Shown: positions 46,236 to 54,815 of the stretch, piece by piece | Numbering within the stretch: position 1 is the first letter of the stretch | Layout: the number at the start of each line of letters is the position of its first letter | From: Barthelona sp. PCE | Taxonomy: Eukaryota > Metamonada: BaSk clade | Length of the DNA: 64,000 nt | Direction of reading: 5' to 3' | Assembly: GCA_040285745.1 (NCBI GenBank) | Contig: JAUFOR010000002.1 | Location: forward strand, 868,001 to 932,000 | Notes under the pieces: model-generated | Told to the model about the DNA's origin: nothing | The model's database searches: none | What the model saw: the letters and a program-made list of their open reading frames with translations, nothing else | Translations under genes and position numbers: made by a program

Positions 46236-46246
46236 CTAAATGTTAG
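46236..46246 (-). other. predicted intron 3' end (branch site plus acceptor) of the helicase gene
   Basis: The minus strand reads CTAACATTTAG here, identical over 11 bases to the acceptor of the RPL35A intron and placed directly upstream of the helicase Q-motif exon. In frame, a TAA stop falls inside this motif, so the exon must be spliced. I found no GTATGC donor on the minus strand between here and EF-1alpha copy 2; the donor may differ or the first exon may be small. Confidence 0.6.
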
Positions 46247-46670
46247 ATTAATCTGGAAAAACAGTGGCTATTTATTATTTCGCTCACTCTGAATCCGGTT
46301 TAGTTCCTTTCAAATTCAGATATGGAACCCTGCAATGAAATTCATATTTCCTTATTGTAAAGGATTCAAAAAATCAATGTAAAATTGTTTTGAGGCACTC
46401 TAAAAGTATGTCAAAGAAATCAAAATAACGACTATTCAAACTTTTTATTCCAATATCTCATTGTATTTGATTCACCTTTTATGTGTGCTTAAAACACTGC
46501 AATAAGCATTTTTAAGCTATTTCAGGAAAGAAAATGCAGAAAAATGGTATTTTGTTAAAGAAATGTTTTTTTACTAAAACTTAATTTTGAGCTTGACCTT
46601 TCAGTACAAATCACACGAATACACAGTGATATTATCTTTATAACCATGAAACAGTGATACATAGCAGAAA
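46247..46670. other. intergenic between helicase and EF-1alpha copy 2
   Basis: About 425 bases, AT-rich. It must contain the first exon and promoter of the helicase gene on the minus strand and the far-upstream region of EF-1alpha copy 2. No protein frame is supported. A minus-strand ATG at 46344 (ATGAATTTCATTGC) is the nearest upstream start, but its frame closes after nine codons. Confidence 0.4.
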
Positions 46671-46841
46671 GAGTAGTAAACCATGGAACTCAACGCACGT
46701 TGGATTCCGCACGAATCCAAGGCATGGATCAGCCTAGGTACAGAGTACGGCGCCCAGTGGACCCAGAGACAAAACAGCGAAGGCAAAACACAGCCCAACA
46801 CCTCCTTTGAATTATCTTACTTTTATTCAACAAGTTTAAAA

Positions 46842-48202
46842 ATGGGCAAAGAAAAGATTCACGTTGGTGTATGCTCGTAAAGGCCGCCTGGAGCGGTTTC
46901 TTAAGTGTAACTCTTCTAACTCCTAGCTCGTCGTCATTGGACACGTCGATGTCGGTAAATCTACCACCACTGGTCACTTGATCTACAAGTGCGGTGGTAT
47001 TAACGATCGTGACCTTGCTAAGCTTGAGCAGGAAGCTGCCAACCTTGGTAAGGGTTCTTTCAAGTACGCTTTCGTTCTTGATAAGCTCCAGTCCGAGCGT
47101 GAGCGTGGTATCACAATTGATATCGCTCTTCACAAGTTCCAGACTGATAAGTTCGCTTACACCATCATTGATGCCCCTGGTCACCGTGATTTCATTAAGA
47201 ACATGATTACTGGTACTTCCCAGGCTGATATCGCTCTTCTTGTCGTTGCCGCTGGTACTGGTGAGTTCGAAGCTGGTATTTCCAAGAACGGTCAGACCCG
47301 TGAGCATGCTCTTCTTGCTTTCACCCTCGGTGTCTCCCAGATGATTGTTGCCATTAACAAGATGGACGATGGTTCTGTCAACTACGGTCAGGATCGTTAC
47401 AACGAGATCAAGGATGAGGTTTCCAACTACCTTAAGCGTGTTGGTTACAAGCCCGCCAAGGTCCCCTTCATCCCTATCTCCGGTTTCAACGGTGATAACA
47501 TGATCGAGAAGTCCCCTAACATGCCCTGGTACAATGGTCCCACCCTTTACCAAGCTCTTGATGCTATCACTCCCCCCAAGCGCCCTCACGATAAGCCTCT
47601 TCGTCTTCCCCCTTCAGGATGTCTACAAGATTGCTGGTATCGGAACAGTGCCCGTTGGTCGTGTCGAGACTGGTACCCTCCGTCCCAACACTTCTGTTAC
47701 CTTCGCCCCCGCTGGTGTCGTTGCTGACTGTAAGTCTGTTGAGATGCACCACCAGGCTGTTCCCCAGGCTGTCCCTGGTGACAACGTTGGTTTCAACATC
47801 AAGGGTGTTGCTGCTTCCGACCTCAACCGTGGTTTCGTCGCTTCCGAGACTAACAACGATCCCGCCAAGCAGGCTATTGACTTCACCGCTCAGGTCGTCG
47901 TCATGTCCCACCCTGGTGAGATCCGTCCCGGTTACACCCCCGTTATTGATTGTCACACTGCTCACATTTCTTGCCGTTTCGATGCTCTTCTCAAGAAGAT
48001 CAACCGTCGTACCGGTCAAGTCGCTGCTGAGAACCCCGAGTTTGTCAAGGCTGGTGACTCCGTCATTGCCCGTCTCATTCCCGGTAAGCCTCTCTGTGTC
48101 GAGCCTTTCACCCAGTACTCCCCTCTCGGTCGTTTCGCCGTCCGTGATATGCGCCGTACCGTTGGTGTTGGTGTCATCAAGGAGGTCAACAAGGCTGCTT
48201 AA
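46842..48202 (+). pseudogene. TEF1: EF-1alpha second copy, frameshifted by one inserted C
   Basis: Exons 46842-46868 and 46927-48202, with an intron identical to that of copy 1. The sequence is otherwise the same as the intact gene, but five C at 47608-47612 replace four. The reading frame shifts after DKPLRLP and stops at 47725-47727, giving a product of about 275 residues without domains 2 and 3. The original frame resumes in +1 register to the normal stop at 48202. Because the rest is unmutated, either the change is very recent, gene conversion is active, or the extra C is a sequencing error in a homopolymer. As read, it is broken. Confidence 0.8.
46869..46926 (+). other. spliceosomal intron of EF-1alpha copy 2 (58 nt)
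   Basis: Same sequence as the copy 1 intron, from GTATGCTCG to CTAACTCCTAG. Its exact conservation in an otherwise neutral element confirms how recent the duplication or conversion is. Confidence 0.9.
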
Positions 48203-48226
48203 GCTTCTGTAATAAACATTGTTGCT

Positions 48227-49753
48227 TTACTTCTTGTTCTTCTTACTCTTCTCATCTAGTTCAGTCCAGTATTGTTTCAGTTTCTTTGAAGTAATTGGAG
48301 TGATTGTTGCCTGCAATATGGAATCAGGATCCCAACCGAACCTTAACATCTTAGCCTCCACTTCTTCGTAAAACGGCTGATTGAGCTCAAACAAATAACG
48401 GAATTGATTCTTTTCACCAGTGATATTAGCAAGCATCTCAACAGATTCTAGATCCTTAGAGATCAATTTAGGGATGATTCGTCTACGATTTTTAAAGAAT
48501 TCACTAAATATGACTGTTTTAGGAAGATTTAGCTCTGCAATAACATCACAGAAAGTATCAAAAGAGATAGAACAGTATTTGGGATGTGAACTCATTCTCT
48601 CGCTAAGTTCTTCTCTCTCAACAGCATTGAGTTCCATTACTCTATCCATTTCATTGGCGAACTTACGTTTGTGTTCAGCATCAAGAAGATGACTGCCCTT
48701 GAGACGGCAATACAGCAGAACATCACGAGCGTACGCCATTTTTCCAGGGAACATGCGCTGTGTGTCCACCAACAAGGAAGTCTTAACAATCGCTTGTGTA
48801 AACAAAACATGAGACAGTGCCGTTAGCATATCCAAAATTATATGCTTACTGACTCTCTTAGTGTTACAGTGATCAAACAGTCGGAATACGCTGACTTCTT
48901 TCATGTTCGTAAGAGCCAGGGGAACTGCGTGTTCTAAAGGAAGTGCACGGATGCTGTTAAGCTTAAACTTTGTGCGCTCTCGGTATTGTTCTAATACTGG
49001 TTTGAATTGATTTTGACTGGAAGGGAAAAGGGAGTCGACGTCTTCACATTTGGCACCCCTTGGGCCAGCATCTCTTCCCATCATGTCCTCAAACACAGAG
49101 TTGCGCTTGTTATCATCATATAATTGATATGGTCCCGTGTACACTTTAGCTGTTTTCTTGAGCTCTTCAGCTTTCTGATATTGAGACGGATCTCCGTTCT
49201 TTCTCTCATCAACTATTATGATGTCTTTGAGATGCTGACGCTTAGGACGCATTTGAAGAAGACGGCGTAGTGGAACAAAGTGGAAGGTGTTCTCTTCGTT
49301 CTTTTTCTGCTTTAAGAGTACACCCATGTTAGTACTTGGCCTCATATCATAACTGGTATATGTCAAAATATCTGGATAATGATCCATTTGTCGTAAATTT
49401 TCGCTATTGTACCAGAATGCCTCTCTGTCGAGTTCCATATCAAGTTCAAGCCTGTTAATATGCATTCTATACCGTGCCTCTGTAAATTTAGGCGGTTTCT
49501 CTTCGCTTTGTGGAAATTGAAGATAGGCCAGCTTATCAAACATCTCATCAGAAACAAATAATGGAGCAATCTCTTCAATTTCATCATCTTCGATAGTATC
49601 TGCAAAGTGATTCTTGATAGATTCAACTTCACTCTCCCAAAACTTATGAAATCCCTCTTCTGTATCATTTTGTACGATTTCTTGCCCTTGGTCATCAACA
49701 AAAGGCTCCATAGCCCCTCTTTCCGGCTCTCCTTCAGAGCCAAATGATTCCAT
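48227..49753 (-). CDS. RPC5: RNA polymerase III subunit RPC5 (POLR3E)
   Basis: 508 residues from ATG at 49753; the longer frame starts at GTG. The N-terminal part matches the RPC5/Sin family: LAYLQFPQSEEKPPKF, RYRMHINRLELDMELDREAF, TYTSYDMRPSTNMGVLLKQK and FHFVPLRRLLQMRPKRQHL (compare the 'L-x-P-L-x-x-I-L-Q-L-R-P' signature). It forms the RPC4-RPC5 heterodimer, the TFIIF-like module needed for initiation and termination on tRNA and 5S genes. The C-terminal half is helical, as in animals. It is divergent from the next gene by only 39 bases. The stop is AAGTAAAG. Confidence 0.85.
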   Translation of the reverse strand: MESFGSEGEPERGAMEPFVDDQGQEIVQNDTEEGFHKFWESEVESIKNHFADTIEDDEIEEIAPLFVSDEMFDKLAYLQFPQSEEKPPKFTEARYRMHINRLELDMELDREAFWYNSENLRQMDHYPDILTYTSYDMRPSTNMGVLLKQKKNEENTFHFVPLRRLLQMRPKRQHLKDIIIVDERKNGDPSQYQKAEELKKTAKVYTGPYQLYDDNKRNSVFEDMMGRDAGPRGAKCEDVDSLFPSSQNQFKPVLEQYRERTKFKLNSIRALPLEHAVPLALTNMKEVSVFRLFDHCNTKRVSKHIILDMLTALSHVLFTQAIVKTSLLVDTQRMFPGKMAYARDVLLYCRLKGSHLLDAEHKRKFANEMDRVMELNAVEREELSERMSSHPKYCSISFDTFCDVIAELNLPKTVIFSEFFKNRRRIIPKLISKDLESVEMLANITGEKNQFRYLFELNQPFYEEVEAKMLRFGWDPDSILQATITPITSKKLKQYWTELDEKSKKNKK

Positions 49754-49792
49754 TTGTAAAGAAGGTGTAATTGCAAATAGCACGTTTTTTTC

Positions 49793-50152
49793 ATGGCAAG
49801 TTTAAGGTCTGGACAAGAATTTCCGGCTGCTTGGCAAGAGCAAGTATATTTCAATATCGAAAATGAGGGCATAACCTTAATCCAGGCATATTTTATATTT
49901 GACACAGCTGTGAACGGTGTGACAACTGATAATCAATCTACAAGTGTGGGTGTCGAACGTGTAAGTGAAAAAATCATCAGCATTGGGTTTGAGGAAGTTA
50001 TTACCAAGTATCCAATGCATTCTTTAAACAATTTTCATACACTTAAAGTTGGGTGTATAAGTCGGACAGATGAAGAGTTTACTAGCACATTTTTGGTTAA
50101 ATTTCACTTAGTTGATGAAGAATCGATGACCTTTAGCATATATCCAATATAA
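49793..50152 (+). CDS. small protein of unknown function (119 aa)
   Basis: 119 residues, alternating polar/hydrophobic and probably all-beta (VYFNIENEGITLIQAYFIF; FTSTFLVKFHLVDEESMTF). No signal peptide, no Cys pattern, no recognised domain. Its ATG is 39 bases from the divergent RPC5 start and its stop is 24 bases from the convergent Vps15 stop. That fit supports a real gene. Confidence 0.6.
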   Translation: MASLRSGQEFPAAWQEQVYFNIENEGITLIQAYFIFDTAVNGVTTDNQSTSVGVERVSEKIISIGFEEVITKYPMHSLNNFHTLKVGCISRTDEEFTSTFLVKFHLVDEESMTFSIYPI

Positions 50153-50176
50153 TAGTTGTTTATTGAAGATTTATTT

Positions 50177-53100
50177 CTATTTGTAAAGTTTGATGATACC
50201 ACAGCCCTGTGCGATCGCGACATAATCATGCTGCGCAACTCTGAATCCTACTATATCTTTTACGGGGAGCTGCGACCCGCTGCTAACAGGAGAGACCCCT
50301 AAACCCATTTGCTGCACGACTGCATTCCCAAACCTGTCATAACACACTCCTTTCTGCACTGCGTGTCGAGTGCCATCGATAGAGACGAATTTCTCATCGA
50401 ACAACCCGAGGACTCGACTTTCTGATATTCTGTTGAAGTCTAACATTCGCACAACTCCCTGTCGACTACCTGTTAAGAGGCGTGAACTGTTACTGGGGTT
50501 AAACAGGCGACACACTATATCTGAGCTATCTTTTGCGTCCAAGAGTGCTGAAAGTGAAGAGATACTGTCAATGTCTGTGTTTTCAATCCACCTATTACTG
50601 TTTTTAGAAAGTAGTGTCAGTCCGGCATCGTCAGTCCCACGATCACAGTTATGGACACTGTACAACAATCTTCCATCGCTTAACGAGAACAACTCCATTG
50701 TACCAGGGCGGACAGAAACAAAAACGCCCTTGCCAGTTCCAACATGTACTCCGCTTGTGACGGAGACCGCATTCACTGGAAGGCGAAGTTTATGTGCAAA
50801 CACAGCGCTGAGAAGCATAAATCTGAAATCAATCAAGCCGATGTAACCACGGTTTGTACCAAACACGAGAATATACCCATCATCACTTGTGTCAGAAGCT
50901 GTAACACATCCAAGACATGGTGGTATCTCCACTGTTCCAACGGAGGAAACAATTCTATCATCAAATACCTCAACTGCACCAGTGGATGGCACTAACAGAA
51001 GTGTTCTTCCATCCACACAGGGAAGCACTGTTTTGAAATTTGAGTCACCTCTTACACAGGTGTACTGTGTCTTTTCGGTGAGGGAACCCATCGATAGTGT
51101 AAAGATGGACTTCTGCGTTGCAATAGCCATCATTTCTCCTGATATACCGTTGTATGCACAAGCACTATTTATCATATCATTGTCAGGCCTCTCAACGATA
51201 AACTCCGGAAGCGGGCTGAGCTCTTTGACAAACCGGTTCATCCTCCAGAATGTCAGACCGGTACCGCAACCAACGAGGAACGAACTCGTCGCTACAAGGC
51301 TATCTGTGCACATGTCCTTCTGCTCGAGATGCGCAATTAGGTTTCCGTAGACCTTGAATCGCTCGTCAAGGTTCTGGTGTGCTGCGAGCGTTGGTTTGTC
51401 TGTAGTGAGCTTCAACTCTGGTCGCTTGGTACTGTGAGACGTTGCTGTCCCTAACACTGTCTCGCTTCGCTCAGAAATCGAGTCCTGGGTCACGTTAACG
51501 ACAGAAACTGGGGAGAAAGGCATCATTATGGGAGATTGAGGAGGGGAAAGAGCCTTGACAGAATATTCACGGTATCTCAGCTCGATGGTATCGACAATTG
51601 GTCTCTCCTCAACAATACGTCCGTAGTTGCCTGCAATTGATGCAAAGAGATCAATGTATGGGTACTTTTCGCGTTCTGCTGCGGAGAGTTCCTGATTGTC
51701 CAGAAAACGTACGAAAACGTGAGATGGGACAGGTGGGTGTACGAAAAGAGATAATCTCTGTTTCTGGTAAACCAATATAGGGTGCTTCAGAACAGGTGCG
51801 AGCACAGGTACAACAAAAGTGCAAAGGTCTGCCGAATCCATAAGATCGAAAAACGCATCAAAAACTGACAACGCGTTACGCCTTAGAAGACTGTTCGGGT
51901 GAACAAGAAAACAAGCTATACTGGCCGCTGTGTTCTGTATTTTTGTATTGGAAAGTCCTGGGGGGCGGTGGGCGGTGCAATGCTCGAATAGCTGTCGCAT
52001 AGAAGAGAGAACAGCGCTGACAACATGCTGGTTGGCATCCAAAATACCCTGATCCAACGCAGAGAACATACAGTCGCGTATTCTCGTGGAACGCAGCCAC
52101 TTAGCCAGAGCACCAATGGCACGAAAGAACGCCAAGCGAAGGATCCATTCATCAACGCCGAGGAACGTTATGAGATCCATAAACCGCGTTTCTCGTGCCT
52201 CGTTAGAAAGGAAGAACTGAAATCCATCACTAACAAAAAGTCCAACCATCTGCTGTTTCAGGACTGGAGAGAAACGGCGGGAACTTTTATCAAGAATAAC
52301 ACCCTCAAACATACGTGATAAGATCCTGCCAGTGCTCTTTATAAATCCAACACGAACGTCCGTTACTGCACGTTGTGCTAATGTGGCGATTGGCTCAATC
52401 ACAACTTCCATTGCTTTCAATACAACAATTCGAATATGAGAGTCCTTGTGGTTGACGAGTGTGTAGCATAGCGGCCACAGTGTTGTCTTTATCATAAGAA
52501 GCAACGTTTCTATGTCTGTAGCGCTCGAATCGGCTGCAATTCTTTGTAAAAAAAGTCCTAAAGTGCGCAACGTTGTTACTACTAGTGGTGCTGATACAGT
52601 ACCAGCGTCTTCACATTCTAGCAGTGTTAGCAGCAATGGTATTATATCTCGTTGTATGCACACACAATTGATATTGATGAAAATGCGCATCAAAAGCAGA
52701 GCCTTTACGACCAAATCTGTGTTAACTGAAGGTAGGATGCTTGTAGTGACCAGAGGCACAAGAAGCTCGATTCCACAACCAAAAAAGCGGTTAACAGTAC
52801 TTATGAAGTTGTCACTTGGACACTCCAACGGCTGCAAAGCAGTGTATCCGACAGCACGATCAAAAACATGTGACAGTGTTGTCCAATCGTCATGATCACA
52901 CTCATCATCTATGAGCAGCTCAAAGAAGAAAAAAATTACAGGGATTCGAATCTCTATTGCTACTCCAGATATTAACTCCAAAAACCAATGAACCCGGCGC
53001 ATTTCCGGTGTGAAAAGCGCACAATGCATGAATTCATCCATTGAAGGACGATCACTGGGGTCACTACTTAACGCCCGTCCAATCAATGACTCAAGTGGAC

Positions 53101-53854
53101 AGTCATCACGAAGATCTGTAGCAGGGAGTGTGCCTGTATCCTTGAATCTGACTAGCGATCCGAAATCAAACAAGTTTTGGCGCTTCAGCACGCGATACAT
53201 ACTGCACGCCATGTCGAAGATGTCCATACTGTGGTGCGATTCGTTGATGCGCATTCGAGATGTTTTGATTTCATCAATGAATCGCTCAGGGGCAATCTGA
53301 CCGTCCTGAACCCAATACGAGAAGTAGGCGCTGTTGTCGCTTGGATACTCTACCGGTTTAAACGGCAGGAAATCCGCAAGCTGCACAAAGTGACCACTGT
53401 TCAGCACGAAATTTGACAGTTTCCCGCTGTTGTTTATGAAGATATCACTGATCTGTAGTGCTTCATTGTACACACAAGCAATTTGATAAATAAAGAAGTG
53501 CTTCTCATACTCCGTAACATTGTCGCTGTTCTGAGCAAGGTAGTTTTCAAGAGTTGTGAAGCTGAACGGACGATATACGTACGCTAAAGCCTTTGCAGGG
53601 GAGAAGTGACACATGGAACGAACAATATATCGACAATCCCGCAACAGATCGTTGGTACTGAGAAAAAGAGATTCAAATTTTGCTAAGTCGAGCTTCTCAT
53701 CGTTAAAAAATACTTTAATGCAATGGCTGTTGGATGAAGAATATGCTCTAATACTCTTAAAAAGCCTTCCATTGTTAAGTAATTCATCAAAGGTCATGTC
53801 AAGATGATGCAATTGATAATCTCGTGACGAATTCGTAGATAAAACATTCCCCAT
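50177..53854 (-). CDS. VPS15: Vps15 / PIK3R4, regulatory pseudokinase of the class III PI3-kinase
   Basis: 1225 residues. It begins MGNVLS, a good N-myristoylation site. The protein kinase-like domain (about 20-285) is degenerate: the catalytic loop is replaced by QISDIFINNSGKLSNFVL (no HRD), and the DFG region is VQLADFLPFKPVEYPSDN, the form typical of Vps15 (SDFAPFKP), followed by IAPERF. HEAT-type helices occupy about 285-720. A WD40 propeller occupies about 830-1225. Vps15 anchors and activates Vps34 for autophagy and endosomal PI3P. This ordering (pseudokinase, HEAT, WD40) is diagnostic. The stop is TAG, with AAATAAAT after it. Confidence 0.92.
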   Translation of the reverse strand: MGNVLSTNSSRDYQLHHLDMTFDELLNNGRLFKSIRAYSSSNSHCIKVFFNDEKLDLAKFESLFLSTNDLLRDCRYIVRSMCHFSPAKALAYVYRPFSFTTLENYLAQNSDNVTEYEKHFFIYQIACVYNEALQISDIFINNSGKLSNFVLNSGHFVQLADFLPFKPVEYPSDNSAYFSYWVQDGQIAPERFIDEIKTSRMRINESHHSMDIFDMACSMYRVLKRQNLFDFGSLVRFKDTGTLPATDLRDDCPLESLIGRALSSDPSDRPSMDEFMHCALFTPEMRRVHWFLELISGVAIEIRIPVIFFFFELLIDDECDHDDWTTLSHVFDRAVGYTALQPLECPSDNFISTVNRFFGCGIELLVPLVTTSILPSVNTDLVVKALLLMRIFININCVCIQRDIIPLLLTLLECEDAGTVSAPLVVTTLRTLGLFLQRIAADSSATDIETLLLMIKTTLWPLCYTLVNHKDSHIRIVVLKAMEVVIEPIATLAQRAVTDVRVGFIKSTGRILSRMFEGVILDKSSRRFSPVLKQQMVGLFVSDGFQFFLSNEARETRFMDLITFLGVDEWILRLAFFRAIGALAKWLRSTRIRDCMFSALDQGILDANQHVVSAVLSSMRQLFEHCTAHRPPGLSNTKIQNTAASIACFLVHPNSLLRRNALSVFDAFFDLMDSADLCTFVVPVLAPVLKHPILVYQKQRLSLFVHPPVPSHVFVRFLDNQELSAAEREKYPYIDLFASIAGNYGRIVEERPIVDTIELRYREYSVKALSPPQSPIMMPFSPVSVVNVTQDSISERSETVLGTATSHSTKRPELKLTTDKPTLAAHQNLDERFKVYGNLIAHLEQKDMCTDSLVATSSFLVGCGTGLTFWRMNRFVKELSPLPEFIVERPDNDMINSACAYNGISGEMMAIATQKSIFTLSMGSLTEKTQYTCVRGDSNFKTVLPCVDGRTLLLVPSTGAVEVFDDRIVSSVGTVEIPPCLGCVTASDTSDDGYILVFGTNRGYIGLIDFRFMLLSAVFAHKLRLPVNAVSVTSGVHVGTGKGVFVSVRPGTMELFSLSDGRLLYSVHNCDRGTDDAGLTLLSKNSNRWIENTDIDSISSLSALLDAKDSSDIVCRLFNPSNSSRLLTGSRQGVVRMLDFNRISESRVLGLFDEKFVSIDGTRHAVQKGVCYDRFGNAVVQQMGLGVSPVSSGSQLPVKDIVGFRVAQHDYVAIAQGCGIIKLYK

Positions 53855-53894
53855 CGTCTCTACATATTGGAAAAGGATAAAAATGATACAACGT

Positions 53895-54713
53895 TTATTG
53901 AGATAGATTTAGTGTGGATATTGCTGCTGTAAGTTCACTAATATGTTCGTTTACCTTATCTTCCTTCTCAAGAGTGTCAACAACAACATTATGAAGTAGC
54001 TTCTCAAGTTTATCGCCCAACAGCAATTTCAGTGTGAATACTGCTCGTTCATTTTCGTGATCATTATTTGATTTTGAGATATCAAGCTTCAGTGATTTTT
54101 TCGTTGGGAACGCTACATCATCAGCCTCTTCTTTTGCCTTTAAATCAACAATTTCAACGCTCTGCTCGTTTTCAATGGCGCCTTCAGATAGCTTAGGAAT
54201 TACACTACTATCAATTGTTTTCTTGTAGTCTATGGGGTTGAGTTCGACGAGCTTCATTGGTGTACAGTATGACCGTAATGCATAGTAGTGTCTGAGGTAT
54301 CTATTGAGGAAAAGATCCATGATGATGTTAATATCATTGAAGCTAAACACAATGATACTCCTAGGGGGCTCATCAAAGCAATGTTGGAGTAATAATGATT
54401 TGAAAGAACTGTATAATTTCTCGAATCCGAAAAGATGCTCAAACGCTTCATCATGAAGATATGTAAGTAGGGAGAGAAGGCAACTCAACTTAAGTGGCGA
54501 GAATGCGTGTATTTGAGCAAAGAAAACTGTATCAACGAGGAAATCTTCAATAAACTTATCATCGAAATCATTAACAACATCAAAGGAATCAGAAACCAGT
54601 TTCCTTACCTTATTTATATCTGTTTCTTTGAGTAACTGTGTGGATACATCCTCACTAACAACCTGAAAGGAAAAAGGTTCAGCTGGTGGTACGTATTCAG
54701 ATTTTAAATCCAT
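53895..54713 (-). CDS. CFAP119: CFAP119 (CCDC189)-family flagellar protein
   Basis: 272 residues. The central region matches the CFAP119 family: FIEDFLVDTVFFAQIHAFSP-LKLSCLLSLLTYLHDEAFEH, then FKSLLLQHCFDEPPRSIIVF (the 'HSV-x-R-P-P-x-S-I-x-L-F' block), then YLRHYYALRSYCTPMKLVEL. The C-terminus (about 190-272) is charged with short helices. Members are axonemal or basal-body proteins, so the organism makes a flagellum. The leader is short. The stop is CAATAAAC. Confidence 0.8.
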   Translation of the reverse strand: MDLKSEYVPPAEPFSFQVVSEDVSTQLLKETDINKVRKLVSDSFDVVNDFDDKFIEDFLVDTVFFAQIHAFSPLKLSCLLSLLTYLHDEAFEHLFGFEKLYSSFKSLLLQHCFDEPPRSIIVFSFNDINIIMDLFLNRYLRHYYALRSYCTPMKLVELNPIDYKKTIDSSVIPKLSEGAIENEQSVEIVDLKAKEEADDVAFPTKKSLKLDISKSNNDHENERAVFTLKLLLGDKLEKLLHNVVVDTLEKEDKVNEHISELTAAISTLNLSQ

Positions 54714-54815
54714 CAGGAGGGTATGTTATAAAAATATTCCGTCCCTTGCGAACAATGCAATGAATAGAAAAGGGGCAAGCTTTGTTTTACAAATTCTTAC
54801 TTTACAAAAACCCTT

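Larger units (their letters stand above)
46671..48203 (+). repeat. EF-1alpha duplication unit, copy 2
   Basis: Second copy of the 40799-42330 block, including the 171-base upstream segment, the intron and the coding region. It ends just after the stop codon. The only difference I find is the extra C in the run at 47608-47612. Confidence 0.95.
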
